Origin: Symsagittifera roscoffensis
Lineage: Eukaryota; Xenacoelomorpha; Acoela; Convolutidae
Assembly: GCF_963678635.1 (NCBI RefSeq)
Contig: NW_026971694.1
Coordinates: forward strand, 87,501-124,000
Direction: 5' to 3'
DNA: 36,500 nt
The notes under the pieces were generated by a model. That model was not told where the DNA came from and made no database searches. It saw nothing but the letters and a program-made list of their open reading frames with translations. A program made the position numbers and the translations under genes. Position 1 is the first letter of the stretch. Every line of letters begins with the position of its first letter. Below are positions 12,100-20,350 of this stretch, piece by piece.

Positions 12100-15000
12100 T
12101 TAGAATCGAATGTCCCGGTTATACTCAAAGAGCAGCTCCTCGCCTTCATTTATGCACCTGGTTGTCACAAAAGTTGGAATTTCAACCTCGGTGTCTTCGT
12201 AACGTACCCAAACTCCACTGGTTTTCAGATTTGCAGTCTCTTTTGTTTTGTCTTTAGACCTTACTGGTGCGTGGTTTATATATCTACCTTTTATAGCTTT
12301 ATTCTTATGACATTCACAACCTGACTCTGCATCAATTGCGTACAATCTGTCTTCTATTTTTCTACTTTTTGACGAACCAGCATTGCGTTGTCCAGTCTTA
12401 AGCAGCATAACATATCTGTTGATGCCTTCCGAGTTTTGTTGATTTGATTCTCTCTGATCTAATTCTTCATACTGATTTTTTGTTAAGAATTTTCCATGAT
12501 AATCGCAAACTGTCTCATTTGCATTTATACCAATAGATGCTACAACGCCAAATCCTTTATTATGATTAATAAACTTAATTTCAATTTGGTCCCAGCTTTG
12601 TGACCTAATATTATCTATAACATATCCTTCAGAGCTTTTGCTAGATTGTATCCACTTCAAAAATAAGTTAGATTGAGATGATACAGACGTGATTAAATTT
12701 TTTGTGATCTGATTGCTAGCTGGCTTTTTTGCATCAGAAATTGTTGGTTTTGATTTAATCAGTTGAATGACTTTCATTCTCACATGTGATTTTTTTGGAC
12801 ATGTTGCAAAATTATCTTCAAATTGTTTTATTTTGTTATCAACTAACGTCAGGGCCTTAGAGCTATCAGTCATACGCCGGAAATTGTTGTCAAAAATTTC
12901 GGCAGCGATGATATTGTTCTGCTCACAAGCAAATCTATCCTTGCATATGTTGAATAAACGACCCCTAAAGGAATTAGTTGACGATATCTTACCATTTCTG
13001 TTCTTTAAGTCGTTCACTTCTTTGATTGTTAAAGTGTCGTTCAGATTTGCAAAACACTTGTTTTCTTTAAAATAGTTCATTCCAAACTGTTCCTCGTAAA
13101 ACTTTTCCAAATCTTTAGCTTTGCTTGAAAGACGATAAGACCTAAACATTTCTTGTAGTTCAACAGGTTGCTCAGTTAGTCTTTTGTTAATGAACGGTTT
13201 TTGAAACACAGCCTTATAAAACGTACCGATATCCTCCAGGTCGTGTTCAATTGCCTCTTGTACTTGAGCTCTCATCTCCTCGTTAGTTACCAATGAGCAG
13301 GTACCCTCACTAGGGGACTCTTTTATCACGAAGTGTTTGTTGTTTTTGGAGAATCCGACTTCGACCAATGAATCCCTGTCGGAGTCATTCTGTTCCGATC
13401 GGTCAACGTTTTCTATCATTTGGGCTGACGGGCTGCTAAGGCAACCAATAGTGTTTTCTTCATTTTTTTCTCCTGATACGAAGTCACACAAGTTCTCGTC
13501 GAAAATCTGTCTAAATTTAAAAACGGCGTTTTTCATTTCAATTAGTTTTTCTTTCTCTGATACATAATTGGACATAGCCGTGCGTGGTTGATGATTCAAG
13601 GATTTTGAATAAAAATCTGAGAGTTGCTGGCTTGCCCTACCTTCATTCAAACACGCCTTCAAATTAGTTTCATGAATTTTTCTACTCATAGTTGAACCTA
13701 TGTTATCCAAACCATACTTGGTTAGTACACGACCCAGAGGATTGTGCACCATCGTGGAGCACACACTTGTCACAAAAAAACTATGCGTGTTGACAGTTTG
13801 CATTTGTAAGGAAGTCCGCCGATAGTTATCGTCGAACAGCGGCAATTCAATGGATACAGAACAGTACTTACAACCTATTTCGGAAGACCCTTCTTCACAA
13901 ATTTTTGAATCATCTTTCAATTTAATTCTTAAATTGTCTCGAAAATATTGAAAAAACTTGACTATATCTGACTCAATGAAAGCAAAAGCCATTTGTCCTC
14001 GGTGTACATTTTTATGGTTAGTTAGATAAATTACCCTGTCTCCAGTTTCATCTAGTTTGATGTTTTCACTATAATCCCACTCTGCAACAGTTAGATTTGT
14101 TACCCACTCCGATCTTTGCCCCGTTCGATAAATCAAGTTAGCCATTAAATAGTATTGGAAGTTCAAGCAATCTTGCTTAGACACAGATTCTCCTTTTTGA
14201 ATTATCTCTAAAACACCGATGTTTTCATCGTTACCATCAAATAAGGTTTTAACGATTTGCATCATGTCTTTCCATGTTTTACTATGAATGTCTTTGTCCA
14301 TCATCATATGTACCAGTTTTTTATTCGCGCTTTCTTTTGAGTTTTTGCTGTATGACTTACTTAGAGCTTTTTCTATTCTGTCTAGCGCCATGTTACAATC
14401 CTGTTCTACCTCACTCCAATTATACCACTGACTTGATTTTCTGATGTCCTTAAAATTTCTGTTATTTAATTTGAAGAAACTTATGATTTTCTTCATTGGT
14501 ATCCAAAATTTTGTCTGTGTACTCCCACGGTATCCCACTTCATCAAGAAAAGATTCCAGTGCGTTGATCCAAAATAGAGGGTTACTTATTAGAAACAAAA
14601 TCCAAACACCGTTTTCAAGCTGCTTTGCTGAAAGAAACTTGCGCGCTTCTGTCATTGTGCTATCCTCATTAGGAATAGAACCCCGATCTTTTATCGAAGA
14701 AGCAAGCATTATGACAAGCTTACTTAAACTTGCTATGTTGTGATTCACAGTCCTGCATCCTAAGCCTTGACTTAGGTCTGATTTGAATTCTTCGATCAAT
14801 TTGCAAGCTGCTGTTCTACCCGCATAAAAACCAGAGTTCACAGCATTAAACTTAGCGGATCCTTTTGTGTAATTGTATTTTCTAACTTTGCCACCGCTAA
14901 CCTTGAAAACCCTGTCGTTCCGAAGTTCTTTCATGATTTCACGACGTGATATATTTGTACTTTGTGATTGACTTCTGTTAGCGTACTCAAGCATTGCGTA

Positions 15001-18000
15001 TGTGAGTTTAATACAGTTTTCTAACGAAATTTGATTAGAACAACTGGTTCCTGTAACACTTTTTAGTTTTTTGACGAAGTAGCTATTTATATTTGTTATA
15101 TTTGATTCTACTTCTTTTATTTTATGCGGTAATTTAATTGTCTCTGATTCTCGATTTTTTGCAAGAAGATCATTTGTGTTTGAATCAATTGATTCGCCAT
15201 CAAAATTTGAAAGCACTTCACATATTGGTAATGTTCTGGCTTCTAATTGTGCAGCCTCGACCTGTGTTTCAGAACCTTGACTTTCAGCTGTTTGAGTAAC
15301 GTCTCTATTTTTTTTGAGAGCATCAGGTTTCTTGATTGAAATAGCGTTTTCCAGTTGACATTCATCTGAATCATTAATTGTTCCTGCCATGGGAGACTTG
15401 ATGTGGTGATTCAAACCGGCGAAATCTGAAACCCTTAGTGTTGGACTCCAATTACCGATTCCGTAACCAAAAGTATCGGGTTTGATAGTATTAAACTCAC
15501 CTGGTTCGATTGAAAGAAAGTTCTTAAGAAACGTAATACCAGTATCCGATTTGAAAATACCCCTGAGCCCTTTCAATTGCTGCTCCTCATTTTCACACGT
15601 TATAAAATTAGTTATGTTTTCCTCGAAAACAGAGAAACTGAATTCTTTGAGGTGATTTACAAAGTGATCATCACGCACACCTTTGAAACTGTTCAAATGG
15701 AAATAATTTTGCTGAATGTTTATCCATAAATTATTCAGACTTGGATCAGCAAAATTGGAGAAAGACCAAATACCATTTTCAAATTCAAAACCGTGACGTT
15801 TCCAGTGCCTATTGAAATGATGGCCATCCTCCTTAGTTTCAAGGATGTGCTGACACATCTCACTGACCGAAAAGTTAGCTAAGCCCCTCATCGACAATAG
15901 GCATGCAATACAATACCTGTCTTTGTAAACTCTTTTAGGACTGTCGACTACGATAGAAACATCAGATTCGACACGTTCAGACCCTGCCCTAAGATGCTGC
16001 AACGCAGGTAGGTTCTCCTTAAAAATTCTACCAAGAATATCCAGTTTCTCTTTTTCAGTTCTACCTTGAGCTAAGTTCGATACCAATGTCGTGTATTCCG
16101 TTTCAGAGTATATTTTAAGATCTCTCAAAAAAGTAATTGACCGATTGCTGTCTAAATCAACCAGGTAAGCACTATTTTGAATCAATCTGTCCCAGTTTTT
16201 AACCATACCCCTATTGCTATCCTGGTCGAAACTCCACTTGTTGTCAGTTTTGTCGAATTTAAAACCATGCGATTTCCAATGATCTGTAAAATGATGTGAT
16301 GTTTTACACTTTGAATTCAAAATAGCCTGAAACTTATCTAAATTAAGGTTGGTTGGGTTAGTTATTATTTCACTCACCAAAATACATGCTATACAATATC
16401 TCGTCTTGTACTCTCTTTTGTTTTTGTTATTCTTAAGTTTAACGAGCATTGACTTCATCGAAAATTCAGTTTTTTTTCTCGACGAGGACGCAAACTTTAA
16501 AGCTTTTACTTGATCATCTCTAACCACTCGTTCTCTTGAAGTAATTTCTTCTTCATCAAGCGATTTAACTTTTCCAGAATTAGTGTCACTATCTTTAATA
16601 TTCGCCGTTTTTTTTGTGCCCAGGCTCTCCATCATGCTAGCTTGAACACTGGCATCGTTGTCCCTAAATAAATTTGTACCCAAACTGGTGCTTAGACCCT
16701 CCAAAAAGCCTTCGGAACTTGGTTTTAGTTTTTCTAGAGACTCTAACATCGTTGCTTGAATGTGAGCGTCAGTATCAGTAAAATTTTGGCCTTTAGATTT
16801 TCCTGCAAAATATGATAGCTGATGATTTGCTTCAGAATTGAAGGTATCGTTACACCTGGCAATTTTAGGTTGATTTTTATCTGAATTCAATGAGGTATTC
16901 GGTGATTCAATTTCGCAGTGTTTTTTAGTTTTTCGTTTCAAACTAGATTTGCACCTATTAGTCACTTTTTCACCCCAAGATCCTTTTGAAGGGTTTTTTT
17001 TAGAAAATTGTTCCTCCGGCGGGGTTACAACTTCTGAATAGGATTTCCGCTTAACAATTTCCCCTAGTGTTAAATCATCTGATTCCGAGTCTACTTTTGG
17101 ACAATCGCTCATGAGCGAATCTAAATCATCAGAATCATTTTGATTTGCTGGTAATGTTGAACTGGTGACCCTCCCTTTTCTGCCTACAATGTACCAATCG
17201 TTTACAGTACCGTCCTCTACTATACCCAAACTTGGTTCACTCATACCAGCTGAACGCGTAATAACTGGAGAACCCTTTCTACACCGTATCCGCTGAAGGG
17301 CACCAGTTGTTACCTCTGCATAGGATCCACGGTTAACGCTTGATCTCGGAGTGTTTTTGTCCGAAATGAATTCCAAAGTATCTTGGTCGCTAAAGGGTTG
17401 ATCTCCACTTACACCTTTCCCGTCACTTCTCTCTCCGCAGTTCTGCCCGCGCTCAACTGCACCGTTACTAAATTTAGCAATGTTGCCTTTGTCTCCGCCA
17501 GCCATACAAACCTCCAACGCCACTCCTTTCTTAAGCTCGCATTCCTTGCCCACCCGCCCTTTCTTCTTTTTACTCCTGCAACCCTTCTCACTGCTTCTTT
17601 CCAAGACTCTCGCCTCACTATCAAGCGTTTTGCTACTAACATTTGCAACGTCGCACCTCTGTATGCCTACCGCACTTGCCTCCACCGACGCCTTACACAA
17701 AAGCTCGCTATTCAAAGCTCGCTCTTCTTGGAACACATAACATGCATCCAGTCCTTCTTTGTTATCACTCGTCCCGCCTTTCTCATCGCCTCTCTCCCCT
17801 CCTTCCGCCTCGCACTCAACCGCACCGCTACTAACCGTGACTGTGTCGACTCTGTCTCCATCAGCCGGACTAGCCTCCAACGCCACTCCTCCCTCAAGCT
17901 CTCCACCTGCCGTGGTCTTCTCATCTCTTCCGAAAAGATTGCCTTTCTTCGCTTCAACTGCCCCTAGAACGCGCTTGCCCTTCTCGATTCCTCTCTTCCT

Positions 18001-18147
18001 CCCAGTGCTCACATTCTTATCTGGCTCCTGTTCCAGTCGTCCGATCTCAGGAGCCTTCCTCAACCCCTCCCTTCTTCCAGCCCTCGGAGCGAACTCTCGA
18101 TGACTGGTTGAACTGGCGATTGAGTTGTTGGCATTTTTCTTGGTCAT
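12100..18147 (-). CDS. Tyrosine recombinase-SET domain fusion protein (2015 aa), probable mobile-element protein
   Basis: This is a single intron-free ORF with an ATG at 18145-18147 and a TAA at 12100-12102; an in-frame TAG directly precedes the ATG. Order of parts: a charged N-terminus with three ~42-residue repeats (about 83-246); two copies of a CIAC...HHFxxHW module (580-640 and 741-797); a linker; a tyrosine-recombinase region (about 1235-1545); another linker; and a SET domain (about 1855-2012). Recombinase candidates are R1345 in TGQRSEW, K1379 in TNHKN, R1489, H1519 in LNHQ and nucleophile Y1528 in SNYV. SET motifs are KGFGVVA, INHA and GEELLFEY. Known of the families: tyrosine recombinases cut and rejoin DNA through a phosphotyrosine, and SET domains methylate lysines using S-adenosylmethionine. 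Inferred: a nuclear, Crypton-like transposase able to mark chromatin. The histidine of the HxxR box appears to be T1486. An intact 6-kb frame between decayed satellites argues for recent activity or selection. A host gene derived from such an element is the alternative. Confidence 0.85.
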   Translation of the reverse strand: MTKKNANNSIASSTSHREFAPRAGRREGLRKAPEIGRLEQEPDKNVSTGRKRGIEKGKRVLGAVEAKKGNLFGRDEKTTAGGELEGGVALEASPADGDRVDTVTVSSGAVECEAEGGERGDEKGGTSDNKEGLDACYVFQEERALNSELLCKASVEASAVGIQRCDVANVSSKTLDSEARVLERSSEKGCRSKKKKGRVGKECELKKGVALEVCMAGGDKGNIAKFSNGAVERGQNCGERSDGKGVSGDQPFSDQDTLEFISDKNTPRSSVNRGSYAEVTTGALQRIRCRKGSPVITRSAGMSEPSLGIVEDGTVNDWYIVGRKGRVTSSTLPANQNDSDDLDSLMSDCPKVDSESDDLTLGEIVKRKSYSEVVTPPEEQFSKKNPSKGSWGEKVTNRCKSSLKRKTKKHCEIESPNTSLNSDKNQPKIARCNDTFNSEANHQLSYFAGKSKGQNFTDTDAHIQATMLESLEKLKPSSEGFLEGLSTSLGTNLFRDNDASVQASMMESLGTKKTANIKDSDTNSGKVKSLDEEEITSRERVVRDDQVKALKFASSSRKKTEFSMKSMLVKLKNNKNKREYKTRYCIACILVSEIITNPTNLNLDKFQAILNSKCKTSHHFTDHWKSHGFKFDKTDNKWSFDQDSNRGMVKNWDRLIQNSAYLVDLDSNRSITFLRDLKIYSETEYTTLVSNLAQGRTEKEKLDILGRIFKENLPALQHLRAGSERVESDVSIVVDSPKRVYKDRYCIACLLSMRGLANFSVSEMCQHILETKEDGHHFNRHWKRHGFEFENGIWSFSNFADPSLNNLWINIQQNYFHLNSFKGVRDDHFVNHLKEFSFSVFEENITNFITCENEEQQLKGLRGIFKSDTGITFLKNFLSIEPGEFNTIKPDTFGYGIGNWSPTLRVSDFAGLNHHIKSPMAGTINDSDECQLENAISIKKPDALKKNRDVTQTAESQGSETQVEAAQLEARTLPICEVLSNFDGESIDSNTNDLLAKNRESETIKLPHKIKEVESNITNINSYFVKKLKSVTGTSCSNQISLENCIKLTYAMLEYANRSQSQSTNISRREIMKELRNDRVFKVSGGKVRKYNYTKGSAKFNAVNSGFYAGRTAACKLIEEFKSDLSQGLGCRTVNHNIASLSKLVIMLASSIKDRGSIPNEDSTMTEARKFLSAKQLENGVWILFLISNPLFWINALESFLDEVGYRGSTQTKFWIPMKKIISFFKLNNRNFKDIRKSSQWYNWSEVEQDCNMALDRIEKALSKSYSKNSKESANKKLVHMMMDKDIHSKTWKDMMQIVKTLFDGNDENIGVLEIIQKGESVSKQDCLNFQYYLMANLIYRTGQRSEWVTNLTVAEWDYSENIKLDETGDRVIYLTNHKNVHRGQMAFAFIESDIVKFFQYFRDNLRIKLKDDSKICEEGSSEIGCKYCSVSIELPLFDDNYRRTSLQMQTVNTHSFFVTSVCSTMVHNPLGRVLTKYGLDNIGSTMSRKIHETNLKACLNEGRASQQLSDFYSKSLNHQPRTAMSNYVSEKEKLIEMKNAVFKFRQIFDENLCDFVSGEKNEENTIGCLSSPSAQMIENVDRSEQNDSDRDSLVEVGFSKNNKHFVIKESPSEGTCSLVTNEEMRAQVQEAIEHDLEDIGTFYKAVFQKPFINKRLTEQPVELQEMFRSYRLSSKAKDLEKFYEEQFGMNYFKENKCFANLNDTLTIKEVNDLKNRNGKISSTNSFRGRLFNICKDRFACEQNNIIAAEIFDNNFRRMTDSSKALTLVDNKIKQFEDNFATCPKKSHVRMKVIQLIKSKPTISDAKKPASNQITKNLITSVSSQSNLFLKWIQSSKSSEGYVIDNIRSQSWDQIEIKFINHNKGFGVVASIGINANETVCDYHGKFLTKNQYEELDQRESNQQNSEGINRYVMLLKTGQRNAGSSKSRKIEDRLYAIDAESGCECHKNKAIKGRYINHAPVRSKDKTKETANLKTSGVWVRYEDTEVEIPTFVTTRCINEGEELLFEYNRDIRF
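12112..12585 (-). other. SET lysine-methyltransferase domain (residues ~1855-2012)
   Basis: Seen: KGFGVVASIGINANE matches the N-terminal SET pattern KGxGVxA; CDYHGKFLT matches the (V)xEYxGxxx(T) strand; RLYAIDAESG fits the (Y)xxDA segment; GRYINHA is the SAM-binding NH(S) motif at N1958-H1959 with Ala in third place; and GEELLFEYN carries the catalytic-type tyrosine Y2009. There is no cysteine-rich pre-SET or post-SET region. That lack, and the KGxGV-EYHG wording, resemble the KMT5A (SET8/PR-Set7) branch, which monomethylates histone H4 lysine 20. The substrate here cannot be read from sequence. The domain ends three residues before the stop, so it is complete. Confidence 0.85.
13513..14445 (-). 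other. Tyrosine recombinase domain (residues ~1235-1545)
   Basis: The helical stretch from about 1235 (WYNWSEVEQDC) to 1330 looks like the core-binding domain. YRTGQRSEWVTNLTVAEWD has the box I shape TGxRxSE with R1345. RVIYLTNHKN supplies the strand lysine K1379. STMSRKIHET holds the box II arginine R1489, with T1486 where HxxR would have His. LNHQPRTAMSNYV gives H1519 and Y1528 at the usual nine-residue spacing. Between K1379 and box II lies an insert with C1417, C1426 and C1429 that might bind metal. The pattern fits eukaryotic Crypton-type and related animal recombinases better than phage integrases, but I cannot assign a subfamily. Confidence 0.8.
15757..16410 (-). other. Duplicated CxxC...HHxxxH module (residues ~580-640 and ~741-797)
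   Basis: Two stretches match closely: RYCIACIL then HHFTDHWKSHGFKF then WSF, and RYCIACLL then HHFNRHWKRHGFEF then WSF. The cysteine pairs are C585/C588 and C746/C749; the histidines are H618, H619, H623 and H776, H777, H781. A CxxC followed some 27-30 residues later by HHxxxH could form a zinc site, and the basic HWKxHGF segment could bind DNA. After each copy comes a similar region with a hydrophobic repeat ending in GRIFK or RGIFK (near 707 and 863), so the duplicated unit is perhaps 150 residues. I do not recognise the domain. Confidence 0.7.
17410..17901 (-). other. Three diverged ~42-residue repeats in the N-terminus
   Basis: Residues starting at 83 (ELEGGVALEASPADGDR), 148 (ELLCKASVEASAVGIQR) and 204 (ELKKGVALEVCMAGGDK) begin three similar blocks. 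Each continues through a V/A-SNGAV or SSxxV-like segment to an ERS/ERG-EKG ending. Spacings are 65 and 56 residues. The section is G+C-richer than the rest of the ORF and strongly pyrimidine-biased on the plus strand, which produces long antisense frames. It looks disordered and charged. Function unknown. Confidence 0.65.
18136..18147 (-). promoter_or_regulatory. Splice-acceptor-like start context of the recombinase-SET ORF
   Basis: Read on the minus strand, the ATG is preceded by CATTTTGTTTTAG, a T-rich tract ending in AG, with TAG as the in-frame codon before ATG. This is what a 3' splice site or trans-splice acceptor just before the start codon looks like. The SGNH-like ORF has the same TTTTAG-ATG context. 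RNA evidence is needed to tell splicing from coincidence in T-rich DNA. Confidence 0.35.
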
Positions 18148-18214
18148 CTAAAACAAAATGACAAGTGCTAAAAATGTACACAAATACCCATTTACTCATT
18201 CTTATAGTTTCTTA

Positions 18215-19640
18215 GAAATCGTTAGTTTTTTAGATTTTTTTCAGATTTTTGAGGGCAAGTTTTTTTTTCAAAACATTTTTCGCACAATTTTTTTTCTATT
18301 CAATGTTAATGAAGGTTCTACCATTCAACCAAGCGTTGAAAGCTAACCTAAATCGGTATGTCATACTTAGTATTTCGTTAGTAAGACAAAACTTTTAATT
18401 ATAAACCCTAAGTATGACATACCGATTTAGGTTAGCTTTCAACGCTTGATTGAATAGTATAATTTTCATTAAGATTGGATGAAAAAAACTCGTGCGAAAA
18501 TCGATTTGAAAAAAAAAAATTGCCCTCAGAAATCTGAAAAAAATCAACAATTTTTGTCAGTATTTCGTTAGTAGGACAAAACTTCTATTTATAAACCCTA
18601 AGTATGACATACCGATTTAGGTTAGCTTTCAACGCTTGGTTGAATGGTATAACTTTCATTAAGATTGGATTAAAAAAACTCGTGCGAAAATCGATTTGAA
18701 AAAAACAATCGCCCTCAGAAATCTGAAAAAATCGTCGATTTTTTCAGATTTTTGAGGGCGATTTTCTTTTTTTTTTCAAATCGATTTTCGCACGAGTTTT
18801 TTTAATCCAATCTTAATGAAAGTTATACCATTCAACCAAGCGTTGAAAGCTAACCTAAATCGGTATGTCACACTTGGGGTTTATAAATAGAAGTTTTGTC
18901 CTACTAACGAAATACTGACAAAAATTGTTGATTTTTTTCAGATTTCTGAGGGCAATTTTTTTTTTTCAAATCGATTTTCGCACGAGTTTTTCCATCCAAT
19001 CTTAATGAAAATTATACTAGTCAATCAAGCGTTGAAAGCTAACCTAAATCGGTATGTCATACTTAAGGTTTATAATAAGAAGTTTTGTCTCACTAACGAA
19101 ATACTGATAAAAATCGTCGATTTTTTCAGATTTTTGAGGGCGATTTTTTTTTTTTAAATCAATTTTCGCACGAATTTTTTTTATCCAATCTTGATGAAAG
19201 TTATACCATTCAATCAAGCGTTGGAAGCTAACCTAAATCGGTATGTCACACTTGGGGTTTATAATTTAAAGTTTTGTCTTACTAACGAATTACTGACAAA
19301 AATCGTTGATTTTCTCAGATTTTTGAGGGCGATTTTTTTTTTCAAATCGATTTTCGCACGAATTTTTTTTATCCAATCTTAATGAAAGTTATACCATTCA
19401 ACCAAGCGTTGAAAGCTAACCTAAATCGGTATGTCATACTTGGGGTTTATAATTAAAAGTATTGTCTTACTAACGAATTACTGACAAAAATCGTTGATTT
19501 TCTCAGATTTTTGAGAGCGATTTTTTTTTTTTCAAATCGACTTTCGCACGAATTTTTTTTATCCAATCTTAATGAAAACTACACCATTCGATCAAGCGTT
19601 GAAAACTAACCTAAATCGGTATGTCATAAGTATGGTTCAT
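18215..19640. repeat. 189-bp satellite, left array, with two orientation switches
   Basis: The marker AACCTAAATCGGTATGTCA (forward) or its reverse complement recurs about every 189 bp. From 18215 to about 18371 it is forward, from about 18372 to 18734 reversed (two units), and from 18735 to 19640 forward again (markers near 18851, 19040, 19229, 19417 and 19607). The switch at 18734/18735 is a true mirror point; that at about 18371 is an abrupt join inside a unit. The repeat also has TCGCACGAGTTTTTT and a GAGGGCGATTTT block. The frames at 18158-18346 and 19191-19382 are repeat by-products. Confidence 0.9.
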
Positions 19641-20350
19641 GTTTTAAAGTTTTTCCCATGGACAAAAAACAAGCCAATTTTGTCGTTTTTTCCCCTTTTC
19701 GGGTAATTTTTTAAACAAAGAGGCTTTTGCACAATTTTTTTTGGTCATACGCATTTGAAAGTAGGTCTATTGAATCAGGGGTTAAAAACTAACCCAAATT
19801 GGTATGCGACATCAACGGGTTATGAGAAAAAGTTTTCTTAGGAAAAAATGGATATTTACCTCAGTTTTGGAAGACATCGTATGAATTGAAGAGTTTTTAT
19901 TGATGAATTTTTTGAAAGTTAATTTCAGAGAGTTAAGTTGGAATAATGATTTTTTGTAAAGTTTCGATGCTGGTTGGAATTGAGTTTGATGACACCAATT
20001 ATATCAATTACGACTCGAAAATTAGGCGTGTGAGAACAAAAATGTGACAAGAAAAAGGTGTGAAAATGAGCCTAAAAAATAGGACTCATTTTCACACCTT
20101 GGTGGTAGGTGTGAAAACTGAGTCTAACACTTCTCATGTTCCAAAGAAAAGCCAATTCAACTTCCGTTGGTTGTACTAAACACCTAATTGAAACTCGATT
20201 ATCCTTAAGGAACTCTTTTCAGAGACCCTTGACGAAAGATCTCAAAAATCATTATCTCATTAACTTCGATTCTGATAACTTCAATTCAAACTAAAATTTC
20301 AACTTCTCTAATTCTCATCATCGACCCATCATATCGCAGACCAATCCAGG
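19641..20350. repeat. Core of a large imperfect palindrome between the two 189-bp arrays
   Basis: There is no gene. The left half matches the reverse complement of the right half with divergence. GGGGTTAAAAACTAACC near 19778 pairs with GGTTAGTTTTTAACCCC near 20350, a private variant of the satellite. AATAATGATTTTTTGTAAAG in the left half pairs with a similar segment near 20240-20260. AAAATTAGGCGTGTGAGAAC near 20020 pairs with the stretch around 20175-20195. The centre is the hairpin at 20055-20100. The half-sites continue outward into the forward array on the left and the reverse array on the right. Confidence 0.7.
20055..20100. repeat. Perfect 16-bp-arm hairpin at the palindrome centre
   Basis: AAGGTGTGAAAATGAG (20055-20070) is followed after 14 bases by its exact reverse complement (20085-20100). 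The inner bases also pair as CCT with AGG. A partial further copy, AGGTGTGAAAACTGAG, starts near 20107. This is the mirror centre of the wider inverted repeat. Confidence 0.9.

Noticed and set aside
17383-17967. 194-residue plus-strand ORF opposite the recombinase-SET N-terminus
   Set aside because: It is a shadow of the repetitive, strand-biased N-terminal coding region, with low-complexity Ser/Leu/Pro sequence and no motif.
12100-18147. Retroelement of the DIRS type
   Set aside because: A tyrosine recombinase is present, but no reverse transcriptase or RNase H motif was seen in this ORF or its surroundings.
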